From: Oceanobacter sp.
Lineage (GTDB): Bacteria > Pseudomonadota > Gammaproteobacteria > Pseudomonadales > Oceanobacteraceae
Direction of reading: 5' to 3'
Assembly (NCBI GenBank): GCA_002733645.1
Contig: NVWL01000050.1
Span: 1 to 64,000, forward strand
DNA: 64,000 bases
Numbering within the stretch: position 1 is the stretch's first letter; the number at the start of each line of letters is the position of its first letter. A program made the position numbers and the translations under genes. Under the pieces are notes generated by a model. That model was not told the origin of the DNA and did no database searches. It saw only the letters and a list, made by a program, of their open reading frames with translations. This document shows positions 26,134 through 35,519 of the stretch, one piece after another.

Positions 26134-26157
26134 GATACTGTATTTAAATACAGTATC
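26134..26157. promoter_or_regulatory. Perfect LexA (SOS) box upstream of topB
   Basis: A 24-bp perfect palindrome contains CTGT-ATTTAAAT-ACAG (26138-26153) with TA flanks, identical to the gammaproteobacterial LexA consensus TACTGT-N8-ACAGTA apart from the central bases. It lies between the 3' end of the GST-like gene (26185) and the topB start (26100), so only topB has it in promoter position. Confidence 0.88.
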
Positions 26158-26184
26158 CGTTTAATGTGTCTTGCGCAAGATTTA

Positions 26185-26985
26185 CTAGTTAATGAAGCGC
26201 GGCGTTTTCGCCCAAATTTTTCCGCGATTTTGTGTATACATGGTACGAACCCATTCGATAGCAGGGCTATTCGCCCACTGTTCTGCAGGGCCCGCCATTT
26301 TTTCGCGGAAGTCTTTGGTACCATAAATAGGGTGTTCAGGCGGACATGCCAATGGCGCTAACAATGACGCTGCGGTGATGTCCGCAACGGTAAAGCGATC
26401 TCCTACTAAGTACTGACGACCATCGCTCAGACGTTGTTCGAGCCACTTAATTTCTTGATCAATTTTTTTCTCAGCTCTCGCCACATCTTTGGCATTGATC
26501 TTCAACTTCACTTTGAAGACAACTTTAATGATTGGATAAAAAAGTCTTACAATGGCACTTTCCCAAGGCTTGGCAAACTGAGTCCAAATATTCTTAATGA
26601 GTGCTGGGTGGGCAAAACCGGGAAGATAAAGATACCGCGCAACGGGTTTTCCGATCGCATCGAAACGTTGCTGAATATCAATAATCTCATCACGTAAGCC
26701 TGAAGGCAGAGTCTTTAACGGTCCGCGCTCCATCGACAGCCAATCAACGATACGCGGGCTATCTTGCACATGCTTTGAACCCTGCTGAATCAAAGGGACG
26801 GTTGTTTGATTGCGCTTACCTTTCAGTAGCATAGGTAGCGCGTGCACGACCGGCGTTAACGCTTCTTCCTGATATTCAATCTTTTCATAGTCAAGCAACC
26901 AGCGAATTTTTTCGCTGTAGTGCGACATATTGATTGTGAATAGCGTTAGTCCGTTCTGATCTGACACCCTGATCCCCTTGATCAT
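26185..26985 (-). CDS. Glutathione S-transferase-like protein
   Basis: 266 residues. An N-terminal thioredoxin-fold domain (about residues 12-90) has LFTINMSHYSEKIRWLLDYEKIEYQE, where Ser takes the usual catalytic Ser/Cys place. TTVPLIQ (the cis-Pro loop) and QDSPRIVDWL follow. A helical C-terminal domain (about 110-250) has LVGDRFTVADITAASLLAPL, the GST_C N-capping motif. It is longer than typical 200-220-residue GSTs, with an extended central helical part. Substrate unknown. An extended -10 promoter lies just upstream. Confidence 0.85.
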   Translation of the reverse strand: MIKGIRVSDQNGLTLFTINMSHYSEKIRWLLDYEKIEYQEEALTPVVHALPMLLKGKRNQTTVPLIQQGSKHVQDSPRIVDWLSMERGPLKTLPSGLRDEIIDIQQRFDAIGKPVARYLYLPGFAHPALIKNIWTQFAKPWESAIVRLFYPIIKVVFKVKLKINAKDVARAEKKIDQEIKWLEQRLSDGRQYLVGDRFTVADITAASLLAPLACPPEHPIYGTKDFREKMAGPAEQWANSPAIEWVRTMYTQNRGKIWAKTPRFIN

Positions 26986-27002
26986 ATTTTGAATGTGCTC
27001 AC

Positions 27003-27031
27003 ATTATAGCAAAGGGCGCTTAGAAATAAGG
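27003..27031 (-). promoter_or_regulatory. Extended -10 promoter of the GST-like gene
   Basis: On the minus strand TGCTATAAT gives a perfect -10 (27003-27008) with a TGn extension. The -35 region at 17-bp spacing is weak (CCTTAT), as extended -10 promoters allow. The predicted transcription start, near 26996, is about 10 nt before the ATG at 26985, so the leader would be very short. Confidence 0.55.
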
Positions 27032-27062
27032 CTAATTCATGAAACAGTCTTAACTTTATCAC

Positions 27063-29354
27063 TTAATTTGAGCGATACAGATCTGAAACACTGAGGTTAC
27101 GCTTCGAACTAATAAGATAGTCTGAAATCGCCAGCGCCGTGGCTTGAATCTCAGGAATTGCAACAGGCTGCGCATCGTAAAATACACGTTGCACGTATCC
27201 CGCTAGCTCATCCATCGCTTGGATGCGCCCTATTTTTTGCTCTATGAACTCAGACCAATCGCCAACGGTCTCTGTCTTGTTTCTTACCACGTCATGTCGT
27301 TGTGCGACGCGCTGTAGATGATAAATATAGAAGGTTAATGCTTTTTTTGCTTCTTGCGGAGCATATTGCCCAATCTTGCGATGACTCATCCGCGCACGCA
27401 ACTCAGAGCGCCACAGCGGCCGAGTAACCAAAGCGGCAATAGCCACCAAGGACAGCAAGATCCATAGGGGCCAGAGCGTCACTATGATTAGCTTCAAGTA
27501 ACTTAAAACCCAGACAACGGCGACATATAGGCCTAACCAGACAGTACTTAATACGGATTCTATGGTGATCGATTTTTGGACACCCGATTGCTGCCTATGC
27601 AGAATATCACTCGCGTATTGGCTGATCTTCTCTGCGGTGATGCTTGAGCTTTCAGCGCTAGGTAATGAGTAATAGGCTGTCGGTTCAAACGAGACCCAAC
27701 GACCATCGATCCAAGCTTCGACCCAAGCATGACCATCAATGCCTCTAATTTCATAATACCCAGTCAGCGGATTTTGAGTGGTTGCACTAAAACCTGTCAC
27801 CAAGCGTGATGGAATGTTCAAACTGCGCAACATAATCGCCATCGCACTGGCAAAGTATTCACAGTGGCCAGACTTATCTTCAAATAAGAATTTTTTCAGT
27901 GGTGTGCGCCCTTGCGATGCCGTAATGGATTCAAAGCTGTAGGTGTAATTGGTTCGTAGATGTTGCTCAAGCAACACCGCTTTCGAGTATGGATCAGTTG
28001 CGGAAGCCGTTACTTCTTTGGCCAATTGACGAATTTTTGCCGCAAATGAACTGGGTAATGCTTGATCTTGCTTCGTTGCCGGTGTGCCTAAGCTCACCAC
28101 TCGCCCATCCATTAACTCAAGGCGTGACAACACGGTGTATTCTGTTCCTGCCTGAAGTACTCGTGGTAATAATGGGTGATTAAATTGATCCAATGCGATG
28201 ACACTCGCTGGCAACCATAGCGTCACGGGTTCACCAGCCACAGGCAGCCAGGCCGGAATAGTGTGCTCAATCATGAGCGAGTGCTGGAAGTCCCCTTTAA
28301 TGGCATCACTGAGTGTCACTTCACCGGTGGTAGAGGTTTGTAATTTACGCGAAATATTTTCATTGCTGCTCGACCAGCTCAAACCATCAAATGTATCGAA
28401 GGTTCGTATTTTCAAGTACGCACCGTGTGCCGCTTTCATTCGCGCAATAATAGTGTTGAGGTCTATCGTTCCTGAGCGGCTGTTGTCACGAATATCAAAG
28501 GTTTCATTTAAACCATTATAGCGGTAGGTGTCTTGAGTGGTTTCGCCATACCCTGACAGGTCGGTAATTTCTTTCAGTTCTTTATAGGCTTCACGATCAT
28601 TTTTTGGGATTTTTGACGTGTTTCTGTTTTTATTTTCTCGCGCTGACGCCGGATTTTCTTGTGCATCATTTTCCCAGCTCTGGTCACTATAAAAATCGGG
28701 GGCAGAGGATGCCTGACTCCCATAGTTCAATGCTTCAGGCCTAGGCAAGAAAAGATATATAAATACCGCGACACCCATCACCAGCGCCCCTACTGCTGAG
28801 CGTCGTTTCAGGCCCGGTGAGAACTCACTGTCTTTAAAGACTGATCCCCGATTTCCCTCTGACGAGTCATAATCTATAAAGGCGCCTCTCGATTTATCCA
28901 GCCATATTTCAGTCAGAGAAAAAGCAGCGACTAGGCAATACGCTGCCATTATGAATAAATAACCGCCACTTTTCGCTTCAGCCGCGCCACCTAATATAAA
29001 GACAAAACTAATCACCTGTGCCATATAGAACTTTCTATAAACGTCCATCTGCACGCACAGCGCTAAGGTCCCAAAATACAGCAAGCCACCCAAGGCGACG
29101 GTTAAATTTACCTGAAAAAACAACAGCGCAAATACGGTCATGCCGGCAACAGCAATGCCGTCAGCAATCGGCTTATTTTGTTCTGAGTTTTCTCTGGTTT
29201 TAAAACCCATCTGAAGAGCAAAGAAATTGACAGGTAAACTTAACGCAAAGACGAATAAACCAATCAATGGATTTATAATCGCCGCTGCGGTGCCACCAAC
29301 GGCAATCGCTAGCTGCACGCTAAACCAGTCCAGTGCGGTCGATTGCTTCATCAT
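27063..29354 (-). CDS. TgpA-type transmembrane transglutaminase (DUF3488)
   Basis: 763 residues: an N-terminal block of about six hydrophobic helices (1-215), a periplasmic transglutaminase domain, one more helix (about 610-650) and a cytoplasmic C-terminal DUF4129-like tail. The catalytic cysteine is C498 in GHCEYFASAMA, with the histidine in IDGHAWVEAW and the acid in SFEPT. In P. aeruginosa TgpA is reported to be essential and linked to peptidoglycan. The start overlaps the DUF58 stop by 4 bp (ATGA). It is the last gene of the MoxR-DUF58-TgpA operon. Confidence 0.92.
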   Translation of the reverse strand: MMKQSTALDWFSVQLAIAVGGTAAAIINPLIGLFVFALSLPVNFFALQMGFKTRENSEQNKPIADGIAVAGMTVFALLFFQVNLTVALGGLLYFGTLALCVQMDVYRKFYMAQVISFVFILGGAAEAKSGGYLFIMAAYCLVAAFSLTEIWLDKSRGAFIDYDSSEGNRGSVFKDSEFSPGLKRRSAVGALVMGVAVFIYLFLPRPEALNYGSQASSAPDFYSDQSWENDAQENPASARENKNRNTSKIPKNDREAYKELKEITDLSGYGETTQDTYRYNGLNETFDIRDNSRSGTIDLNTIIARMKAAHGAYLKIRTFDTFDGLSWSSSNENISRKLQTSTTGEVTLSDAIKGDFQHSLMIEHTIPAWLPVAGEPVTLWLPASVIALDQFNHPLLPRVLQAGTEYTVLSRLELMDGRVVSLGTPATKQDQALPSSFAAKIRQLAKEVTASATDPYSKAVLLEQHLRTNYTYSFESITASQGRTPLKKFLFEDKSGHCEYFASAMAIMLRSLNIPSRLVTGFSATTQNPLTGYYEIRGIDGHAWVEAWIDGRWVSFEPTAYYSLPSAESSSITAEKISQYASDILHRQQSGVQKSITIESVLSTVWLGLYVAVVWVLSYLKLIIVTLWPLWILLSLVAIAALVTRPLWRSELRARMSHRKIGQYAPQEAKKALTFYIYHLQRVAQRHDVVRNKTETVGDWSEFIEQKIGRIQAMDELAGYVQRVFYDAQPVAIPEIQATALAISDYLISSKRNLSVSDLYRSN

Positions 29355-30580
29355 GACCCAAACACCTGAGGTAGACGGCTTAATCGATGCAGGTTGAGCT
29401 GTAATCGTTGCCCCATTTTATTATCCCAGCCTTCGGCGTAGCCACCCATCGGTAAATCAAAGCTGGCATCGGCATATACGATGTCCAAATGCCCGCCTGA
29501 ATGATTAGCATTAATCACCTGACTCTGACGTCTTACCGTGACTAATATGGGCGGATTAATTTCTCCGGAGAGCGCCTCCTGAATAGCGTCGTCATAACTA
29601 AGTTGTCCATCATCAATCACCCCTGCCAATACTTCTAAGTGCGCATTAATATCTTGCTGTCCGGGGTGGATATCCAGCCGTACAGGACGCGCCGCGCTAA
29701 TAATTAATGTCATACTCTGATTATGTCTACGGGCGTAATCCAACATAGATGCGCCAATTTGCAGTCCGTATTCAAACGTTGTGTCCGCGCCTTGACCGAC
29801 AGAAGCTCCCCGCTCACCATCAATCACGACCAACCACGACGGCGTGTCATAACTATGAAACTCACGCACAACCAAATGCTGCATGCGTGCAGAAGCCGCC
29901 CAATGTATATGCTTGAGGGAGTCGCCTTGCCGATGATCTCTCAACCCGGCAAATTCACTGTGCGCGCCACGACTCATGAAAGAGTCAGCCCCTTCCATCA
30001 CCGGATTATCAAGTGATGGCAGCGGTAAGTTGGCAATACGAAATACCTTAGGCACTACTCGTACTTCTAGCGTAGCGGCCGCCACACTGACCTTACGTTC
30101 TAAAAAGCCAAACGGCCATGCACTACGAAGCTCTAGTGCTGGTAATTTATACACACCTCGTTGCGGGCAGTGATAGTTAAAACGGAAATAACCGGGAAAA
30201 TCTTCCGGTTGAGTGGTCGGAATAAAATGCGCTTGAGGCTCTCGCATTCCTTTAAAGCTTTCAGCCACAGAGATGTAATACGCTGGGTGTGTACTAATAA
30301 AATGATATTGAAGCGTGCAAGATCGCCCTGCATGGGCCATCCCTACTTGATGACGATGGACGTGCATTTTCCTCAGCATCCACCAAGGCAGCACCCAGCT
30401 TACTGCTTGCAACGCCAGTATTAACGCAAACAACCCATACAAAAGCGCCACACCGCGATTCCATGCGATAAGAAAAGCAACGACCGCCATCAACCACAAA
30501 AATCGGTGGGCGTTCACATGTCGCCCTAGCCACGTAATCAGCGGGCGAATTTGGGCTTCAAGCTGACTGGTTTGTGACAT
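29351..30580 (-). CDS. DUF58 domain protein of the MoxR-TgpA operon
   Basis: 409 residues with two hydrophobic helices near the N-terminus (about 28-70), an Ig-like stretch, and the DUF58 signature (HSEFAGLRDHRQGDSLKHIHWAASARMQHLVVREF). A von Willebrand A-like part follows, with WLVVIDGERG in place of a full MIDAS motif. These proteins are predicted scaffolds acted on by MoxR ATPases. The ATG overlaps the MoxR stop by 1 bp (TGATG) and its own stop overlaps tgpA. Close coupling on both sides supports one complex. Confidence 0.9.
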   Translation of the reverse strand: MSQTSQLEAQIRPLITWLGRHVNAHRFLWLMAVVAFLIAWNRGVALLYGLFALILALQAVSWVLPWWMLRKMHVHRHQVGMAHAGRSCTLQYHFISTHPAYYISVAESFKGMREPQAHFIPTTQPEDFPGYFRFNYHCPQRGVYKLPALELRSAWPFGFLERKVSVAAATLEVRVVPKVFRIANLPLPSLDNPVMEGADSFMSRGAHSEFAGLRDHRQGDSLKHIHWAASARMQHLVVREFHSYDTPSWLVVIDGERGASVGQGADTTFEYGLQIGASMLDYARRHNQSMTLIISAARPVRLDIHPGQQDINAHLEVLAGVIDDGQLSYDDAIQEALSGEINPPILVTVRRQSQVINANHSGGHLDIVYADASFDLPMGGYAEGWDNKMGQRLQLNLHRLSRLPQVFGS

Positions 30581-31584
30581 CAGTAATAACCGGACTCTTC
30601 TGCTTCTGGGAAGTCTGGAATCGCGACGGAGGTTGTAATTTTATTCCAAAATTCTTTGCGGCTATCTGGCTGATTTAAGCTGCTATCGCGGAATACAATG
30701 CGGTGCCCTAAAATGGGCTCTAGTAGTGAAGGGATGATATCCGGTGTGACTGAGGTTTTGCCCTTTAACATCGCCATGGCTCTTGCGGCGCGCATTAAAG
30801 CCAAGGAACCACGAGGGCTCACCCCCAAACGCACACCCGGCTGTATGCGAGTCTCGCGCACGATTTGACTGATATAGCGCACCATAGGTTCAGAAATGGT
30901 CACCTTCTCCGCTTGCTTCTGCAATACGCTCAAGGTGGCTTCATTGATTAGCGGCTTAAGTTTATCCAGTGGATGGCCATGCAATTGTCCCATCATGATG
31001 TCAATTTCTTGTGTTTCATCTGGGTAACCCAAACTGAGGCGCATAAAAAAGCGATCGAGCTGGGCTTCCGGCAAAGGAAAGGTACCGCTAAATTCGACGG
31101 GGTTTTGAGTGGCAATCACCATAAATGGCGATGGCAGATTATAGGTTTTACGGTCGCTGGTGACGGTACTTTCCGCCATAGCTTCTAGCAGCGCCGACTG
31201 AGTTCTCGGTGTAGCGCGGTTAATCTCATCCGCAAGGAGAATATTGCTAAAGACAGGGCCAGGAATAAAGTCGAACTTATGCTCTGTCGCGTTATAAATA
31301 CTGATGCCGGTAATATCTGACGGCATCAAATCTGGCGTGCACTGAACTCGCTTCATTCTCAGCGCTAATAATTGACTAAGCGCTTTTGCCAACGTTGTTT
31401 TCCCTAACCCCGGAGCGTCTTCTATTAATAGATGACCTCGACACAACAAGCTGATCAGAACTAAGCGAAGATTGTCTGGCGACGTTTTAACAACATCGCC
31501 TAAGGCTGTCTGCAATTGTTTGACGACCGCTTGTGCTTTTTGCAATTGAGCCGCCTTGGCGTCTTGAGCGGATGTTTCAGTCAT
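30580..31584 (-). CDS. MoxR-family AAA+ ATPase
   Basis: Chaperone-like AAA+ ATPase, thought to help assemble or activate complexes of its operon partners. Walker A is DAPGLGKTTLAKAL, followed by the MoxR-specific QCTPDLMPSDITG; Walker B is ILLADEINRATPRTQSALLEAMAE; sensor 1 is ATQNP; and the sensor 2 region has GVSPRGSLALMRAARA. Length 334, typical of the MRP subfamily. It is first in the operon with DUF58 and TgpA and divergent from the ArsR-type gene. Confidence 0.94.
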   Translation of the reverse strand: MTETSAQDAKAAQLQKAQAVVKQLQTALGDVVKTSPDNLRLVLISLLCRGHLLIEDAPGLGKTTLAKALSQLLALRMKRVQCTPDLMPSDITGISIYNATEHKFDFIPGPVFSNILLADEINRATPRTQSALLEAMAESTVTSDRKTYNLPSPFMVIATQNPVEFSGTFPLPEAQLDRFFMRLSLGYPDETQEIDIMMGQLHGHPLDKLKPLINEATLSVLQKQAEKVTISEPMVRYISQIVRETRIQPGVRLGVSPRGSLALMRAARAMAMLKGKTSVTPDIIPSLLEPILGHRIVFRDSSLNQPDSRKEFWNKITTSVAIPDFPEAEESGYY

Positions 31585-31757
31585 GAGATTTCCTTATGGT
31601 CGGTAACGCGGTGTGAGATTCGCAAATAGCGGTCACTGGGCTGTCGATGTTTTGAGTATGCCACTACCAACTTAAGACACCAATAGCCGCCAGCGAGGAG
31701 TCAATGTTCTTTAACAATGTTCCTTAACAAGGATTAACACCGTCAGTTACACAAACC

Positions 31758-31779
31758 TATATCAAAAAAAATTGATATA
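31758..31779. promoter_or_regulatory. Operator palindrome over the ArsR-type gene's -35
   Basis: Perfect 8-bp inverted repeat TATATCAA-AAAAAA-TTGATATA. The right arm contains the -35 hexamer TTGATA (31772-31777), so a bound dimer would block RNA polymerase. Its position and symmetry fit autoregulation by the winged-helix protein encoded directly downstream. No second good copy was found before metK, ahcY or metF. Confidence 0.75.
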
Positions 31780-31800
31780 GAATAAAAACCTTCCTATAAT
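31772..31800 (+). promoter_or_regulatory. Sigma70 promoter of the ArsR-type gene, giving a leaderless mRNA
   Basis: TTGATA (31772-31777), a 17-bp spacer and a perfect TATAAT (31795-31800). The expected start point is 6-8 nt downstream, at 31806-31808, which is the first usable ATG (31808). An earlier in-frame ATG (31799) overlaps the -10 and cannot be in the transcript. Confidence 0.78.
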
Positions 31801-31807
31801 GCCCACC

Positions 31808-32785
31808 ATGTTAGCTATTGCCGAATCCGACTTAACCATTGAACAGCTGGCCACTGCCAATAAAGCAGCGGGCGATCCCTTGCGCTTAAGTATTTTGCGT
31901 TTGTTAGAACAAGGGGCTTTTGGCGTGATGGAGTTGAGTCAGATTTTTGAGGTGAAGCAATCGGGAATGAGCCACCACCTTAAGGTGTTATCACAAGCGG
32001 GCTTGGTTAATGCTCAACGTGAAGGCAACAGTATTTTTTATCGCCGCCCATTATTGTCGGAGGCGAAAAGTTTTAGCCAGTGGCTTCTCGGTTTGTTTCG
32101 TACATTGGATGCCGCGCCATTATCCAAAGATGTCACAGAGCGTGTAAGTACTATCATGGCTGAACGAGCTACCGCCTGTGCTGAGTTTTTTGCACGGCAT
32201 GCGGATGATTTTCGCGAGCAGCAAGATTTAATTGCTTCTTATGAGCACTATGGCGATGCACTGTCTAATATTCTTAGCTCACTGGGGTTAGATAATAGCC
32301 AGTACGCACTGGAGATTGGGCCGGGAGAAGGGGCATTTTTACCTCAGCTGGCTTCACATTTTGAGCACGTTGTGGGCATTGATATATCGCCCGACATGCT
32401 GGCGAAAGCGCAAGACTTGTGCAGTCAGCAAGTGCTCACAAACGTCGCTTTACTGAATGCGACAACCGGCGAATTAACGGCCAGCCATCCGAGCCGTTTT
32501 GGGTTTGCCGTAGCGAATATGGTGATGCACCACGTGCCCTCGCCCAAAACAATTTTTACAGAAGTCGCTCAATTACTAGAACCGGGCGGCGTCTTTTTGG
32601 TCACAGATTTGTGTCGTCATGAGCAAACGTGGGCAAAAGAATCCTGTGGTGATCTTTGGCTAGGTTTTGAACCTGAAGATCTCACACGCTGGGCCGCTGC
32701 TGCCGGGTTAACCGAAGGCCAGAGCCAGTTTTCAGGTTTAAGGAACGGGTTTCAAATTCAGTTCCGTTTATTTCAGCGCTCCTAG
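31808..32785 (+). CDS. ArsR-type regulator fused to a SAM methyltransferase domain (SahR-like)
   Basis: 325 residues from ATG 31808. The N-terminal ArsR winged helix (about residues 8-95: PLRLSILRLLEQGAFGVMELSQIFEVKQSGMSHHLKVL) lacks the cysteine metal motif. The C-terminal class I methyltransferase fold (about 150-325) has the SAM loop LEIGPGEGAFLPQL, the acidic IDISPDML, and VANMVMHHVPSP. It sits 42 bp before metK and ahead of ahcY and metF. The ArsR-type SahR regulators of the SAM/SAH cycle are known in other Proteobacteria. This protein probably senses SAM or SAH through its methyltransferase fold and represses the block; that is inference. Transcript apparently leaderless. Confidence 0.88.
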   Translation: MLAIAESDLTIEQLATANKAAGDPLRLSILRLLEQGAFGVMELSQIFEVKQSGMSHHLKVLSQAGLVNAQREGNSIFYRRPLLSEAKSFSQWLLGLFRTLDAAPLSKDVTERVSTIMAERATACAEFFARHADDFREQQDLIASYEHYGDALSNILSSLGLDNSQYALEIGPGEGAFLPQLASHFEHVVGIDISPDMLAKAQDLCSQQVLTNVALLNATTGELTASHPSRFGFAVANMVMHHVPSPKTIFTEVAQLLEPGGVFLVTDLCRHEQTWAKESCGDLWLGFEPEDLTRWAAAAGLTEGQSQFSGLRNGFQIQFRLFQRS

Positions 32786-32827
32786 CTTTTATTCGTACTA
32801 GCTGAGCCAAACATTCGAGGAACACAC

Positions 32828-34039
32828 ATGAGCGAATATTCGATTTTCACCTCTGAGTCAGTATCAGAAGGCCACCCAGATAAAGTCGCGGATCAGATTT
32901 CTGATGCCGTGTTAGATGCCATTTTAGCTCGCGACCCTTACGCTCGTGTTGCGGTAGAAACACTGGTTAAAACCGGTATGGCGGTTGTCGCTGGTGAGCT
33001 AACTACCTCGTGCTACGTTGACCTTGAAGACATCGTTCGTAATGTCATCACAGGCATTGGTTACAACAGTTCTGATGTTGGCTTTGACGGCGCAACCTGT
33101 GCGGTATTGAACGGCATTGGTAAGCAGTCAGTGGATATTAACCAAGGTGTTGACCGAGCCAAGCCTGAAGATCAAGGCGCTGGCGACCAAGGTTTAATGT
33201 TTGGGTACGCCACCAATGAAACACCTAGCTTGATGCCTGCCCCTGTGTACTACGCTCACCGCTTGGTTCAGCGACAGTCTGAGCTACGCCGTAACGGCAC
33301 GCTTCCTTGGTTGCGTCCAGACGCGAAATCACAGGTGACCATCAATAATGAAAGCGGCAGCCCAAAAGTCGATGCGGTTGTTTTATCAACTCAACACGAT
33401 CCGTCTATCAGCCTTGAAGACCTACGTGCAGAAGTGCTTGAGCACATCATCAAGCCTGTTATTCCGGCAGAGTGGTTGCACGAGGGTACGCTGTATCACA
33501 TCAACCCAACGGGTAACTTTGTGATTGGTGGCCCTGTCGGTGATGCCGGCCTAACGGGCCGTAAGATTATTGTGGATACTTACGGCGGCATGGCTCGTCA
33601 CGGTGGCGGTGCTTTCTCGGGCAAAGATCCATCAAAAGTTGACCGTTCTGCTGCTTACATGGGCCGTTATGTTGCAAAGAACATCGTGGCTGCTGAGCTA
33701 GCTGATCGTTGTGAAATTCAGGTGTCTTACGCGATTGGTGTCGCAGAACCGACATCTATTTCGGTGAATACCTTTGGTACTGGCAAGATCTCTGACATTG
33801 AGCTGGCAAAAGTGATTCGTACGGTATTTGACTTGCGTCCCTACGCGATTCAAAACCAACTTGAGCTGCTTAACCCTATGTATCAGGTGACGGCGGCTTA
33901 CGGCCACTTTGGGCGCGAACCCTACGAAATGACCTATAACTACACCGAACATGGCGAGAAGAAGAGCAGAACCTTCACCGCTTTTACTTGGGAACGTACC
34001 GACAAGATTGATGCGCTCAAAGCAGCTGCAGGTCTTTAA
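32828..34039 (+). CDS. metK: S-adenosylmethionine synthetase
   Basis: Makes SAM from methionine and ATP. Signatures: [18 protein letters not shown] near residue 14, [12 protein letters not shown] (hexapeptide) near 120, and [19 protein letters not shown] (P-loop-like) near 260-280. Length 403, slightly above E. coli (384). GAGGA lies 7 nt before the ATG. It begins 42 bp after the ArsR-methyltransferase regulator gene and is followed by a hairpin and ahcY. Confidence 0.98.
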   Translation: MSEYSIFTSESVSEGHPDKVADQISDAVLDAILARDPYARVAVETLVKTGMAVVAGELTTSCYVDLEDIVRNVITGIGYNSSDVGFDGATCAVLNGIGKQSVDINQGVDRAKPEDQGAGDQGLMFGYATNETPSLMPAPVYYAHRLVQRQSELRRNGTLPWLRPDAKSQVTINNESGSPKVDAVVLSTQHDPSISLEDLRAEVLEHIIKPVIPAEWLHEGTLYHINPTGNFVIGGPVGDAGLTGRKIIVDTYGGMARHGGGAFSGKDPSKVDRSAAYMGRYVAKNIVAAELADRCEIQVSYAIGVAEPTSISVNTFGTGKISDIELAKVIRTVFDLRPYAIQNQLELLNPMYQVTAAYGHFGREPYEMTYNYTEHGEKKSRTFTAFTWERTDKIDALKAAAGL

Positions 34040-34059
34040 TTTTTAAAAAAATTTAATCA

Positions 34060-34083
34060 GGTCATCGGTATACCCCGATGACC
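34060..34083 (+). promoter_or_regulatory. Hairpin in the metK-ahcY gap
   Basis: Perfect 9-bp stem GGTCATCGG / CCGATGACC with a 6-nt TATACC loop, preceded by an A/T-rich stretch. No U-tract follows, so it is more likely an mRNA-stability or processing hairpin than a terminator. It ends 22 nt before the ahcY start. The 66-nt gap lacks the elements of the known SAH riboswitch as far as can be judged by eye. Confidence 0.6.
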
Positions 34084-34105
34084 GCAACACAAAAAGGGCA
34101 AACAC

Positions 34106-35488
34106 ATGACCCAGTTTACTGATTACCAAGTTGCAGACATGTCCCTCGCCGCATGGGGCCGCAAAGAAATTGAAATTGCTGAAGATGAAATGCCAGCACT
34201 GATGGCACTGCGTCGTAAATACAGCGCGGCCAAGCCATTGGCTGATGCTCGAATCATGGGTTGTATTCACATGACCATTCAAACCGCCGTATTAATCGAA
34301 ACGTTGGTTGAACTCGGCGCAGAAGTGCGTTGGTCATCATGTAATATATTCTCAACACAGGATCACGCCGCTGCCGCGATTGCTGCCGCTAACATTCCAG
34401 TGTTCGCTTGGAAAGGCGAAACTGAAGAAGAGTTCCTATGGTGTATTGAGCAAACCATTCTTACTGAAAAAGAAAGCGACAAGGTGTGGAATGCCAACAT
34501 GATCCTGGACGATGGTGGCGACCTGACAGAAATGGTTCACAACCGCTTCCCTGAATTACTGAATGACATCCATGGTATCTCTGAAGAGACCACAACAGGT
34601 GTGCACCGCCTGTTAGAAATGATGGAAAAAGGTGAGCTTAAAGTACCTGCCATCAACGTAAACGATGCAGTGACTAAGTCTAAAAATGACAACAAGTACG
34701 GTTGTCGCCACTCGCTAAACGATGCGATCAAGCGTGGTACTGACCATCTTCTGAGCGGTAAAAAAGCGCTGGTTATTGGTTACGGCGACGTAGGTAAAGG
34801 CTCTGCGGCGTCACTACGCCAAGAAGGTATGATCGTTAAAGTGACCGAAATCGATCCGATCTGTGCAATGCAAGCCTGTATGGATGGTTACGAAGTGGTA
34901 TCTCCGTACATTAATGGTGACAACAAGGGGACGATTGACTCCGTAGATGGCGACCTTTTAGGCAAAACAGACCTGCTAGTGACGACCACGGGTAACGTCA
35001 ACGTATGTGATAAAAACATGCTGCAAAAGCTTAAGAGCGGCGCGGTTGTGTGTAACATCGGTCACTTCGATAACGAAATCGACACCGCCTTTATGCGTGA
35101 GAACTGGGAGTGGGATGAAGTTAAGCCACAGGTGCATAAAGTCTACCGCAACAAGGCAAGCGGCGATCACCTTTTGCTCTTGTCTGAAGGTCGCTTAGTG
35201 AATCTGGGTAACGCTACGGGCCACCCTTCACGCATCATGGATGGTTCGTTTGCCAACCAGGTACTTGCGCAAATTTACCTGTTTGAACGCAAATTTGCTG
35301 ACATGATGGAAGCCGAGAAAAAAGAAAGTATTTACGTTAAAATCCTGCCTAAAAAGCTGGACGAAGAAGTAGCGAAAGACATGGTTGAAGGGTTTGGTGG
35401 CGTTCTGACTAAGCTAACAAAAGACCAAGCGACCTACATCAACGTTGATGTGGATGGCCCTTACAAACCAGAAGCTTACAAGTACTAA
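34106..35488 (+). CDS. ahcY: Adenosylhomocysteinase
   Basis: NAD-dependent hydrolysis of S-adenosylhomocysteine to adenosine and homocysteine, relieving product inhibition of methyltransferases. The NAD-binding glycine motif is [16 protein letters not shown] near residue 230. Substrate residues lie in [15 protein letters not shown] and in the conserved C-terminus [21 protein letters not shown]. Length 460, in the bacterial long form range. AAGGG 7-8 nt before the ATG. Between metK and metF on the same strand, completing the SAM cycle. Confidence 0.98.
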   Translation: MTQFTDYQVADMSLAAWGRKEIEIAEDEMPALMALRRKYSAAKPLADARIMGCIHMTIQTAVLIETLVELGAEVRWSSCNIFSTQDHAAAAIAAANIPVFAWKGETEEEFLWCIEQTILTEKESDKVWNANMILDDGGDLTEMVHNRFPELLNDIHGISEETTTGVHRLLEMMEKGELKVPAINVNDAVTKSKNDNKYGCRHSLNDAIKRGTDHLLSGKKALVIGYGDVGKGSAASLRQEGMIVKVTEIDPICAMQACMDGYEVVSPYINGDNKGTIDSVDGDLLGKTDLLVTTTGNVNVCDKNMLQKLKSGAVVCNIGHFDNEIDTAFMRENWEWDEVKPQVHKVYRNKASGDHLLLLSEGRLVNLGNATGHPSRIMDGSFANQVLAQIYLFERKFADMMEAEKKESIYVKILPKKLDEEVAKDMVEGFGGVLTKLTKDQATYINVDVDGPYKPEAYKY

Positions 35489-35519
35489 GCGGACCTAGCT
35501 GCATTGGCATAGCTTTGTT

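Noticed and set aside
31799-31807. Earlier ATG for the ArsR-type gene
   Set aside because: It overlaps the -10 hexamer (31795-31800), so it would lie upstream of the transcription start.
34040-34105. Possible SAH riboswitch before ahcY
   Set aside because: The gap is only 66 bp and contains a simple 9-bp hairpin, without the multi-helix core and conserved loop of the SAH riboswitch.
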